Source: Pseudomonadota bacterium (GTDB lineage Bacteria > Desulfobacterota > Desulfovibrionia > Desulfovibrionales > Desulfovibrionaceae). Taken from it: a stretch of 64,000 nt of DNA. Shown piece by piece: positions 1-7,003 of this stretch (the first letter of the stretch is position 1; every line of letters starts with the position of its first letter). A program made the translations under genes and the position numbers. The stretch is from positions 18,037-82,036 of the forward strand of contig JAEYOJ010000085.1 of the NCBI GenBank assembly GCA_023411815.1. Reading direction: 5' to 3'. A model generated the notes under the pieces. That model saw only the letters and a list, made by a program, of their open reading frames with translations. It had not been told where the DNA came from and did not search any database.

Positions 1-414
1 GCACAGCCCGCACAGGCTGCATGTGTTGAAGTTCAGCTCGAAGGAGCCCGGCGTCTTGACCACCTTGGCTTTGGGCGGCGGGGCCTTTTCGGGCGGCACC
101 ATGGGGCCGCCGTTATGGTCCGGCAGCTTCTTGGCCGGCTCCGGGGGCGGCGCCTTGGCCTTGGTGATGGTGATGCACTGCGACGGACAGACCGTGGCGC
201 ACAGCATGCAGGTGATGCAGCGCGGCGTGGCCGGGTCCTTGGGCTGCCCGACCAGTTCAATGTGGCCCCTGAAGGTGGACAGGGTGTCCACACTCTGGCG
301 CGGGTAGTGCACCGTGACCTGGGGCTGGAAGAAGTTCTTGGTGGTCACCTTGAGCCCGACGATGAGGCTCCACATGGAGGCGACCTTCCTGGCGATGTCG
401 TGCACGACGCTCAT
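1..414 (-). CDS. nuoI: NADH-quinone oxidoreductase subunit I (NuoI), partial at left edge
   Basis: Peripheral-arm subunit of complex I carrying two 4Fe-4S clusters (N6a/N6b) that pass electrons toward NuoB. The first 138 codons are present; the 3' end lies outside the window. The first cluster motif CITCMLCATVCP (about residues 64-75) is complete, and the second (CSLCGLC) is cut by the edge. The stretch between the two motifs is about 50 residues, much longer than the roughly 30 usual in NuoI, because of an inserted Pro/Lys/Ala-rich segment around residues 83-120. Start ATG at 414 follows a good AAGGAG site. It is the last visible gene of nuoABCDHI. Confidence 0.93.
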   Translation of the reverse strand, partial: MSVVHDIARKVASMWSLIVGLKVTTKNFFQPQVTVHYPRQSVDTLSTFRGHIELVGQPKDPATPRCITCMLCATVCPSQCITITKAKAPPPEPAKKLPDHNGGPMVPPEKAPPPKAKVVKTPGSFELNFNTCSLCGLC

Positions 415-435
415 GGGCTCTCCTTGGCTCCCGGG

Positions 436-1422
436 CTAGAAAACCTTCACCAGCACGGCCGTGAGGAACAGGTTCGCGAGGGTGATGGGGATGAGCCACT
501 TCCAGTTGAAGTTCAGGAGCTGGTCGAAGCGCACCCGCGGGAAGGTCCAGCGGCACCACATGATGATGGCCATGAGCGCGTAGATCTTGACCAGCAGCCA
601 CCACGGGCCGGGCAGGAACGGGCCCTTCCAGCCGCCGAGGAACAGGATGCTGGCCACGGCGCAGACCACGAGCATGTTGGCGTACTCGGCCAGCATGAAT
701 AGGCCGAAGCCCATGCCCGAATACTCGGTGTGGAAGCCGGCGGTCAGCTCGCTTTCGCCCTCGGGCAGGTCGAAGGGCGCGCGGTTGGTCTCGGCCAGGC
801 CGCAGATGAAGTAGACGACGAAGGCCACGGGCTGCAGCAGCACGTTCCACTGCCAGGGCCAGTTGCCCTGCAGCTCCACGATGCGGTTCAGGTCCAGGCT
901 GCCGGTCATGAAACTGATGGCCAGCACGGACAGCAGGAGCGGAATCTCGTAGGCCACGGACTGGGCCACGGCACGCGCCGCGCCGAGCACGCCGTACTTG
1001 TTGTTGGAGGCCCAGCCGCCCACCAGCAGGGCCACGACGTTGATGCCCGCGAAGGCCAGGATGAGCACGAGCCCGAGGTTGGTGTCCAGGGCGTAGAGGC
1101 CTTCGCCCCAGGAGATGGGCAGGAAGAGCACGAACACGGGCAGGAAGGCCAGGAGAGGGGCTAACCAGAACAGGAGCTTGTCCGCACCGGCCGGAGTCAC
1201 GAGCTGCTTGCCGACCATCTTGGCCGCGTCGGCCAGGGTTTGCAGCAGGCCGTGCGGGCCGACCTCGAAGGGACCGGGCCGGCGCTGGATGTGTCCGGCG
1301 ACCTTGCGCTCCAGCCAGACGAGCACCACGCCGTTGCCGCCCACGAAGGCGGCCAGGAAGACCAGGCCGAGCACCAGGCGGACGAGCTCGATTGATACTT
1401 CTCCCAGCATCGGTATGTGCAT
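436..1422 (-). CDS. nuoH: NADH-quinone oxidoreductase subunit H (NuoH)
   Basis: Integral membrane subunit that joins the hydrophilic and membrane arms of complex I and helps form the quinone cavity. It has 328 residues with about eight hydrophobic helices. Family landmarks are GPFEVGPHGLLQTLADA near the N-terminus, EGESELTAGFHTEYSGM near residue 220, and the C-terminal RVRFDQLLNFNWK block. Start ATG lies 10 bases after the nuoD stop and has an AGGAGG site. nuoH directly follows nuoD: the usual nuoE, nuoF and nuoG are absent here, as in the 11-subunit ferredoxin-linked type of complex I. Confidence 0.96.
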   Translation of the reverse strand: MHIPMLGEVSIELVRLVLGLVFLAAFVGGNGVVLVWLERKVAGHIQRRPGPFEVGPHGLLQTLADAAKMVGKQLVTPAGADKLLFWLAPLLAFLPVFVLFLPISWGEGLYALDTNLGLVLILAFAGINVVALLVGGWASNNKYGVLGAARAVAQSVAYEIPLLLSVLAISFMTGSLDLNRIVELQGNWPWQWNVLLQPVAFVVYFICGLAETNRAPFDLPEGESELTAGFHTEYSGMGFGLFMLAEYANMLVVCAVASILFLGGWKGPFLPGPWWLLVKIYALMAIIMWCRWTFPRVRFDQLLNFNWKWLIPITLANLFLTAVLVKVF

Positions 1423-1432
1423 GCTCGCCCTC

Positions 1433-2587
1433 CTAACGGTCGAGTTCCGGGATGACCAAGTCCAGGCTGCCCAACGTGGCGACGGCGTCGGCCAGCAGCG
1501 TGCCCTGGGCCGCCTCGGCGAAGCAGCTCAGGTTGCAGAAGCACGGCGAGCGCAGCTTGACCCGGTAGGGATTGCGACCCTTGCCGTCCGAGACGATCCA
1601 GAAGCCGACCTTGCCCCGCGCGCTCTCCACCGCGAAGTAGACCTCGCCGCAGGGCGCGCTCCACTTGGCCTTGGGCGCCTTGGGGTGGATGAAGTCGCCG
1701 GCCGGCATCATGGCCATGGCCTGCTCGATGATGCGCAGTGACTGCTCGATTTCGTCCATGCGCACGAGGTAGCGGCCCATGCAGTCGGTCTGCGGATAGG
1801 TCGGGATCTCGAAGTCCAGGCGGTCGTAGACCCCGTAGGGTTCGGCCCTGCGCACGTCGTAGGCCTTGCCCGAGCCGCGCAGGCAGGGGCCGGTCACGCC
1901 GTAGCGCCGGCACAGGTCCAGGCTGAATTCGCCCACGCGTTCCAGGCGGTTGCGCAGGATGACGTTGTCCGTGACCAGGTCCTTGTACATGGGCAGCCGC
2001 GAGCGCATGTAGGGCACGAAGTCGCGGAGCATTCCGAGCGTGGTGTCGTCCAGGTCGGCGGTCAGGCCGCCGAAGCGGAAGTAGCAGTAGGTCAGCCGCG
2101 AGCCCGTGGGCCGCTGCAGGATGTCGTTGATGTGCTCGATGTCCATGAACGCGTACATGATGGGCGTGACGGCGCCCAGGTCGAGCAGGTACGCGCCCCA
2201 CCAGAGCAGGTGCGACTTGACGCGGTTGAGCTCGGTGACGATGACGCGGATGAACTCGGCGCGCTCGGGAACCTCGATGCCGGCCAGCTTCTCCACCGCG
2301 CCCACATAGCCCCAGTTCCAGGCCAGGGGGTGCAGGTAGTCCACCCGCCCGAGGTTGGGGTAGTATTGAGCCCAGGTCTTCACCTCGCCCATCTTCTCGT
2401 GCATGCGGTGCACGTAGCCCAGCACGGGCTCGGCGCGCAGCACGTACTCTCCGTCCAGCTCCACGATGATGCGCAGGACTCCGTGGGTGGAGGGATGCTG
2501 CGGGCCCAGGTTGAGTATGAGCGTGTCCTCGGTGGGCCCGGGCGAAAAACGCTGCGTGTAGAAGTCGCCAGACAATTGTTCGGTCAT
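1433..2587 (-). CDS. nuoD: NADH-quinone oxidoreductase subunit D, 49 kDa (NuoD)
   Basis: Hydrogenase-like subunit of the complex I Q-module. Residues include LGPQHPSTHGVLRI near the N-terminus (the quinone-loop HxxxH region), LLWWGAYLLDLGAVTP and a conserved C-terminal DLVIPELDR. It has 384 residues when started at ATG 2587, which is 8-11 bases after an AGAGGTGG site; an in-frame GTG at 2599 has no room for a ribosome site. NuoC and NuoD are separate genes here, not fused as in E. coli. Confidence 0.95.
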   Translation of the reverse strand: MTEQLSGDFYTQRFSPGPTEDTLILNLGPQHPSTHGVLRIIVELDGEYVLRAEPVLGYVHRMHEKMGEVKTWAQYYPNLGRVDYLHPLAWNWGYVGAVEKLAGIEVPERAEFIRVIVTELNRVKSHLLWWGAYLLDLGAVTPIMYAFMDIEHINDILQRPTGSRLTYCYFRFGGLTADLDDTTLGMLRDFVPYMRSRLPMYKDLVTDNVILRNRLERVGEFSLDLCRRYGVTGPCLRGSGKAYDVRRAEPYGVYDRLDFEIPTYPQTDCMGRYLVRMDEIEQSLRIIEQAMAMMPAGDFIHPKAPKAKWSAPCGEVYFAVESARGKVGFWIVSDGKGRNPYRVKLRSPCFCNLSCFAEAAQGTLLADAVATLGSLDLVIPELDR

Positions 2588-2639
2588 GTCTTTATCCACC
2601 TCTCGGCCTTGACTGATCGCCCTTTCGTCCTACCGTTTC

Positions 2640-3230
2640 CTATGCGTCCTCGGTTTTGTCGGCCTTGCCCGGCTTGTCCGGGCCGGTTTCCGCCGGGCCC
2701 GCCTTCCGAGGTTTGTCCTGCGGAGCCGGCGGCTTGGCGTCCTTGAGGAACTGCGGCCGACAGTCGATGATGTCGTAGTCCGGGAACAGGTGGTATATGG
2801 ACACGCGATCCGCCGGCTCCTTGAGCAGCGGGTGGATGTTCGAGTCCTCGGGCAGCAGGAGCGGCTTGAGGCCGGGATGGCCGGTGAAAACGATGCCGTA
2901 CATGTCGAAGGTCTCGCGCTCGTGCCAGTCGGCGGCGGGAAAGATCGAGGCGACGGACGGCGCCTCGGGCTTGTCGTGCGGGACCACGATCCTCAAGGTG
3001 AGGCGGCCAGGCTGTTCCCAGTGGTCCAGGTGGTAGACGACCTCGAAGCCTTCGAGCGTGTCCAGGCCGGACACGTCCTCAAGGAAATAGCCGTCTTCCC
3101 AGGCCTCGCGCATGGCCGGCAGGAGTTGCTCGCTGATCAGATATATGCTCGCGACGCTGCCTGCGCGGGCATGGTCCCTGGGCTTGCGGCAGGCGTTGGC
3201 GGAGCCCAGCAGGCATTGCAGGCCTTTCAT
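2640..3230 (-). CDS. nuoC: NADH-quinone oxidoreductase subunit C, 30 kDa (NuoC)
   Basis: Peripheral-arm scaffold subunit beside NuoD. The signature DWHERETFDMYGIVFTGH, followed by LKPLLLPEDS, is present around residues 118-145. It has 196 residues; the last about 35 form a Pro/Lys/Asp-rich tail (KPPAPQDKPRKAGPAE...) absent from typical NuoC. The N-terminus is also short of the usual NuoC leader. Start ATG 3230 overlaps the nuoB stop by four bases (ATGA) and has an AAGGAG site, so the two are probably translationally coupled. Confidence 0.93.
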   Translation of the reverse strand: MKGLQCLLGSANACRKPRDHARAGSVASIYLISEQLLPAMREAWEDGYFLEDVSGLDTLEGFEVVYHLDHWEQPGRLTLRIVVPHDKPEAPSVASIFPAADWHERETFDMYGIVFTGHPGLKPLLLPEDSNIHPLLKEPADRVSIYHLFPDYDIIDCRPQFLKDAKPPAPQDKPRKAGPAETGPDKPGKADKTEDA

Positions 3231-3766
3231 TTGTGCTCTCCTTCGGGCTGCTCGGGCTGCTCCGGCCACCAGCGGCGGCCGGTGATCTTCTCCTGGAGCT
3301 TGAACAGTCCTTCCAGGAAGGCCTCGGGGCGCGGCGGGCAGCCGGGCACGTAAACGTCCACCGGGATGAGCTTGTCGATGCCCTCGACGATGCCGTACTG
3401 ACCCTTGAAGTAGAAAGGGCCGCCCGAGATCGCGCAGTTGCCTATGGCGATGACGTACTTGGGAGCGGGCATCTGTTCGTAGAGCCGTACCACGGCCTGG
3501 GCCATCTTGTTGGAGACGGTGCCGGCGACGAGCATGAGGTCGCTCTGGCGCGGGGAAGGGCGGAAAACCTCGGCTCCGAAGCGTGATGCGTCGAAGCGCG
3601 GCATGGTCATGGCCATCATCTCGATGGCGCAGCAGGCCAAGCCGAAGGTCATGGGCCACAGGGACATGGCCCTGCAGACGTCCAGGATCTTCTGCGACAG
3701 GGGGAACTGTACGAGAGGCGGCTCGAGGTCCGTGACAGCGGGCCTCAGCGCACGCGTTTCGGCCAT
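3227..3766 (-). CDS. nuoB: NADH-quinone oxidoreductase subunit B (NuoB)
   Basis: Carries cluster N2, the last iron-sulfur cluster before quinone. The cysteine ligands are visible in LACCAIEMMAM, in the segment around GNCAISGG, and in VPGCPPRPEA, which match the family pattern. It has 179 residues. The start lies inside the 3' end of nuoA (22-base overlap) and has an AAGGAG site; the stop overlaps nuoC. Charge-rich residues at the C-terminus (EQPEQPEGEHK) fall outside the conserved core. Confidence 0.96.
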   Translation of the reverse strand: MAETRALRPAVTDLEPPLVQFPLSQKILDVCRAMSLWPMTFGLACCAIEMMAMTMPRFDASRFGAEVFRPSPRQSDLMLVAGTVSNKMAQAVVRLYEQMPAPKYVIAIGNCAISGGPFYFKGQYGIVEGIDKLIPVDVYVPGCPPRPEAFLEGLFKLQEKITGRRWWPEQPEQPEGEHK

Positions 3767-4122
3767 GTGAAGACTCCTTTTCGCCAGAAGTAGAGCACGC
3801 CCAGGGCCAGCACGGCCAGGAATATGAAGACCTTGATCACGGGTACCAGCCCCTCGGCGTGCGGGTAGTAGGCCGCCACCGGGAACAGGTAGAGCACGTC
3901 GACATCGAAGGCCAGGAACAGCAGGGCGTATACGTAATAATTAATGCCGAAGCGCATCCAGGAGGCGCCGTGCGGGACCATGCCGCACTCGTAGGGGAGC
4001 GCGAGGTCGCCGCCGCGGGCCTTGGGCGCAAGCAGCACTGATCCGAGAAGAGGGCCGCCGGCGAAGGCCAATCCGGCGATGAAGAAAACGATGATCGCTG
4101 CGTGCAGCCATGTGAATACCAT
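3745..4122 (-). CDS. nuoA: NADH-quinone oxidoreductase subunit A (NuoA)
   Basis: Small three-helix membrane subunit of complex I. The family core YECGMVP followed by the FDVDVLYLFPVA helix is clear. It has 125 residues when started at ATG 4122, preceded by GAGGAGGG at a good distance; the open frame continues upstream to about 4254 without a ribosome site or typical sequence. It is the first gene of the nuo operon, divergent from the molybdoenzyme at 4402. Confidence 0.94.
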   Translation of the reverse strand: MVFTWLHAAIIVFFIAGLAFAGGPLLGSVLLAPKARGGDLALPYECGMVPHGASWMRFGINYYVYALLFLAFDVDVLYLFPVAAYYPHAEGLVPVIKVFIFLAVLALGVLYFWRKGVFTWPKRVR

Positions 4123-4195
4123 CGTGTACCCTCCTCGGACTATCTGGCGTAAGGAGTTCGGACTTCTTTCAGCCCGAAGTTTCTTTAGCTGTACG

Positions 4196-4224
4196 TAAGC
4201 ACCATAGACCTTTGGTAATGTCAA
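4196..4224 (-). promoter_or_regulatory. Possible nuo operon promoter (-35 only is convincing)
   Basis: On the minus strand a perfect TTGACA lies at 4224-4219, about 100 bases upstream of nuoA. At 17 bases spacing the -10 is only TGCTTA, so this is a weak call. The rest of 4123-4401 is AT-richer spacer between the divergent nuoA and 4402 genes and shows no other clear motif. Confidence 0.3.
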
Positions 4225-4401
4225 GGCTATTTCCATACGTTCATTTTGGGACAAGCTTCGAAAATCAGGTAATCAGTTTGCCCATTTCTTCACAATAAAG
4301 AACTTTCCCTTGCCATGAGTCTCAAGGGTTGCTAGCGGTTTACTATAAAGAACCCGATCAGATACAGAGGGTAATCCCTTACGTTATCCGGAGGACTTCA
4401 G

Positions 4402-6480
4402 ATGACCCAAAAAAAGGTGTACAGCGTCTGCGGCATGTGCACTGTCCGTTGCCTGATCCAGGCGGACGTGGAGAACGACGAGTGCCTTTTCCTGCAGGGG
4501 AACCCCAGGAATCTCAAGGGCGCGCTGTGCGCCCGCGGCGGCGCCGGCTATGCGCTCAGCCAGGATACGGAGCGCCCGCAGTACCCGCTCATCCGCGAGG
4601 GCGCGCGCGGCGAGGGCAAGTGGCGCAGGGTCAGCTGGGATGAAGCGCTGGATTACGTGGCGGACAAACTCAAGGATCTCAAGGCCAAGCACGGCCCCGA
4701 GACGCTGCTCTGGTCCGATCGCGGAGGCCCGTTCCCGGACCTGCATCAAGCCTTCGTCAAGGGCTTCGGCTCGCCCAACTACTGCAACCACGACGTGTCC
4801 TGCGCGCGCAACGTCCAGCACGCCGCCAAGTCCGTCACGGGCATGGGCCGCAAGGAATTCACCTATGACCTCAAGAACGCCAGGCACATCGTGCTGCAGA
4901 CGCGCAACATCTTCGAGGCCATCAACGTCAGCGAAGTCAACAACACCCTCGACGCGCTGGAGAGCGGCTGCAAGCTGACGGTCATCGACGTGCGCGGCAC
5001 GGTCACCGCCGGCAAGGCCGACAACTTCTTCATGATCCGGCCCGGCACGGACTACGCCTTCAACCTGGCCGTCATCAACGTCATCCTGGAGCGCGGGCTG
5101 TACGACAAGGAGTTCGCGGCCACGCAGATCAACGGCCTGGAGCAGCTCAAGGCCTTCGTGCGGCCCTACACTCCCGAGTGGGCCGAGGCCGAGACCGGCA
5201 TCCCGGCAGGCCGCATCGTGCACTTCGTCAAGGAGCTGGCCGAGGCCGCTCCGAGCGTGATCTGGCATCCGGGCTGGATGGCCGCCCGCTACAAGGATTC
5301 CTTCTGGGTCTGCCGCACGGCCTACATCATCAACGCCCTGCTCGGCTCCATCGGCTCCAAGGGCGGCCTGCCCCTGACCATGAAGGCCGCCGACGCGGGC
5401 CGCAAGGGCCTCAAGAGCCTGGCCGCCCAGTTCGACAAGCCTGCGGCCAAGCGCGCGGACGGAGCCGGGTGGAAGTACAAGCACATCGACGCCGGCCCCG
5501 GCATGATCGACAAGGCCTATAACGCCATCGAGAGCGACGACCCGTATCCCGTGCGGGCCTACCTCTGCTTCCGCCACGACCCGCTCATGGCCTTGCCGGA
5601 CCCCGAGGCCATCAAGAAGAAGTGGGAGAAGCTCGACCTGCTCGTGTCCGTGACCTTTTCCTGGTCCGAGACGGCCTGGCATTCCGACGTGGTGCTGCCG
5701 CTGTCGCCCTACCTTGAGCGCGAGTCGATCATCGCGCACAAGGGCGGCCTCAAGCCCATGTTCTTCGTGCGCAAGCGCGCAATTTCGCCGCGCTACGAAA
5801 CCAAGGCCGAGTGGGAGATCCTGTGCGGCCTGGCCAAGAGGTTGGGCATCGACAAGCTGGCCTTCGACTCCATCGAGGACATCTGGAACTTCCAGTTGCA
5901 GGACACGGGCGTGAAGATCGAGGACTTCGATGCGTGCGGCTTCGTGGAATTGAGCGCCAAGCCCATTTACAAGCCCCGCTCGGAGATCAAGTTCAAGACG
6001 CCTTCGGGCAAGATCGAGATCATCAACCCGGTCTGGGAGGAAATGGGCTTCAGCTCGCTCAAGCTCTACGAGAGCCCTGAGCGCCCGCCCGAGGGCAGGT
6101 TCCGCATCGTGTTCGCGCGCGTGGGCGTGCACACGCAGGGTCATACCGTGAACAACCCGCTGCTCAACGAGCAGATGCCCGAGAACACCGTCTGGCTGAA
6201 CACCAAGGTCGCAAAGAGCCTGGGCATCGCCGACGGCGATCTGGTGGAGGTCTCCAACAACGGCTACTCGGCCAGGATCAAGGCCACGGTGACGGATCTG
6301 ATCCATCCCGAGGCGGCCTTCATGGTCCACGGCTTCGGCCATAAGCTGCGTCCCGAGTCCCGCGCCGGCGAGCGCGGCGCGGCCGACCAGCGCCTCATGC
6401 CCGGCGGCCTGGACAAGGACTGCCTGGCCGGCGGCTCCCTGGCCCTGCAGGAGCACTTCATCAGCGTTAAGAAGGTCTGA
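4402..6480 (+). CDS. Cytoplasmic PhsA/PsrA-like molybdopterin oxidoreductase, orphan
   Basis: A 692-residue Mo-bisPGD enzyme of the DMSO-reductase superfamily. The N-terminal 4Fe-4S site is CGMCTVRC plus a fourth Cys in ALCARG. The predicted Mo ligand is Cys134 in HDVSCARNVQ, as in thiosulfate/polysulfide reductases and periplasmic nitrate reductases. The C-terminal molydop-binding domain contains NTKVAKSLGIADGDLVEV. There is no Tat signal, since the protein begins directly with MTQKKVYSVCGMC, so it should be cytoplasmic. No ferredoxin-like or membrane-anchor subunit is adjacent. It is preceded by GGAGG at 8 bases and followed by a strong terminator, so it is monocistronic. The substrate cannot be read from sequence; thiosulfate, polysulfide or another S/As oxyanion are possible. 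Confidence 0.88.
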   Translation: MTQKKVYSVCGMCTVRCLIQADVENDECLFLQGNPRNLKGALCARGGAGYALSQDTERPQYPLIREGARGEGKWRRVSWDEALDYVADKLKDLKAKHGPETLLWSDRGGPFPDLHQAFVKGFGSPNYCNHDVSCARNVQHAAKSVTGMGRKEFTYDLKNARHIVLQTRNIFEAINVSEVNNTLDALESGCKLTVIDVRGTVTAGKADNFFMIRPGTDYAFNLAVINVILERGLYDKEFAATQINGLEQLKAFVRPYTPEWAEAETGIPAGRIVHFVKELAEAAPSVIWHPGWMAARYKDSFWVCRTAYIINALLGSIGSKGGLPLTMKAADAGRKGLKSLAAQFDKPAAKRADGAGWKYKHIDAGPGMIDKAYNAIESDDPYPVRAYLCFRHDPLMALPDPEAIKKKWEKLDLLVSVTFSWSETAWHSDVVLPLSPYLERESIIAHKGGLKPMFFVRKRAISPRYETKAEWEILCGLAKRLGIDKLAFDSIEDIWNFQLQDTGVKIEDFDACGFVELSAKPIYKPRSEIKFKTPSGKIEIINPVWEEMGFSSLKLYESPERPPEGRFRIVFARVGVHTQGHTVNNPLLNEQMPENTVWLNTKVAKSLGIADGDLVEVSNNGYSARIKATVTDLIHPEAAFMVHGFGHKLRPESRAGERGAADQRLMPGGLDKDCLAGGSLALQEHFISVKKV

Positions 6481-6506
6481 TCTCGCCCGCCCCGTGGCGA
6501 GTTGGC

Positions 6507-6542
6507 AAGGCCTGGCCGGTGCGAACCGGCCAGGCCTTTTTT
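6507..6542 (+). terminator. Rho-independent terminator of the molybdoenzyme gene
   Basis: A perfect 14-bp stem (AAGGCCTGGCCGGT / ACCGGCCAGGCCTT) with a GCGA tetraloop is followed by six T residues, 27 bases after the stop codon. Confidence 0.93.
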
Positions 6543-6577
6543 GTTGGCCTGTGAGCGCGTCCCGACGCAACTAGCGC

Positions 6578-6692
6578 AGATTGCTTTTAAGACGCCCGCT
6601 CCGGCGCTTACGGCGCAAGTGAATTGCGCCTACGTCGAAGCTAGCGGCAAGCCATGCCGACGCACGGCTAGCAGAGCATTATCAAAAGCAAA
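6578..6692 (-). repeat. Dispersed 114-bp palindromic element, copy A
   Basis: Minus-strand copy of a four-member family (others at 41853, 53010, 61184). The ends are inverted repeats close to TTGCTTTTGA / TCAAAAGCAA. Internally there is a GGCATGGCTTGCCGC hairpin block, AATTCACTTGCGCCGT, and GGAGCGGGCGTC before the right end. It contains no ORF. It lies between the 6507 terminator and the RCC1 promoter, consistent with a nonautonomous MITE/REP-like element. Confidence 0.85.
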
Positions 6693-6744
6693 ATGCCCTA
6701 AACGCGGCAAGAGCCGATTAATTCTACCGAGGATTGATAAAAAC

Positions 6745-6774
6745 TTGTGAAAAATGCGCCAGCCGGTGTATATT
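6745..6774 (+). promoter_or_regulatory. Probable sigma-70 promoter of the RCC1 gene
   Basis: TTGTGA at 6745-6750 and TATATT at 6769-6774 are separated by 18 bases in an AT-rich patch. Transcription from here gives a 5' leader of about 220 bases before the ATG at 7004. The leader shows no gene that I can support. Confidence 0.55.
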
Positions 6775-7003
6775 CGAGAGTATGTCTGGCTTTTTATGGC
6801 CGGCGCGCAGCGTATGGGTTGCGGAAATTCCTCCGGTCCAACGGTGCGGCCAGTTTGCAGACCAGACGCACATGGAGGCCTGTCGGCTGGACGTCATTCA
6901 GCCATCAAGCATTCAACTCATCGCATCCGACGGCAACCCTGCCGGCGTCGCATACGGCTCTTTTCGCCTGCAACACCGCGCTCTCAACATCCCGAGGACC
7001 ACC

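Noticed and set aside
4384..6570. A 728-codon open frame on the minus strand, antisense to the molybdoenzyme
   Set aside because: It has no ribosome site or family signature and its composition (Arg/Gly/Asp/Leu-rich) is typical of a shadow frame in GC-rich coding DNA.
6734..7003. Ninety-codon upstream extension of the RCC1 frame
   Set aside because: The signal peptide and GAGG site are at 7004, and the extension crosses the predicted promoter at 6745.
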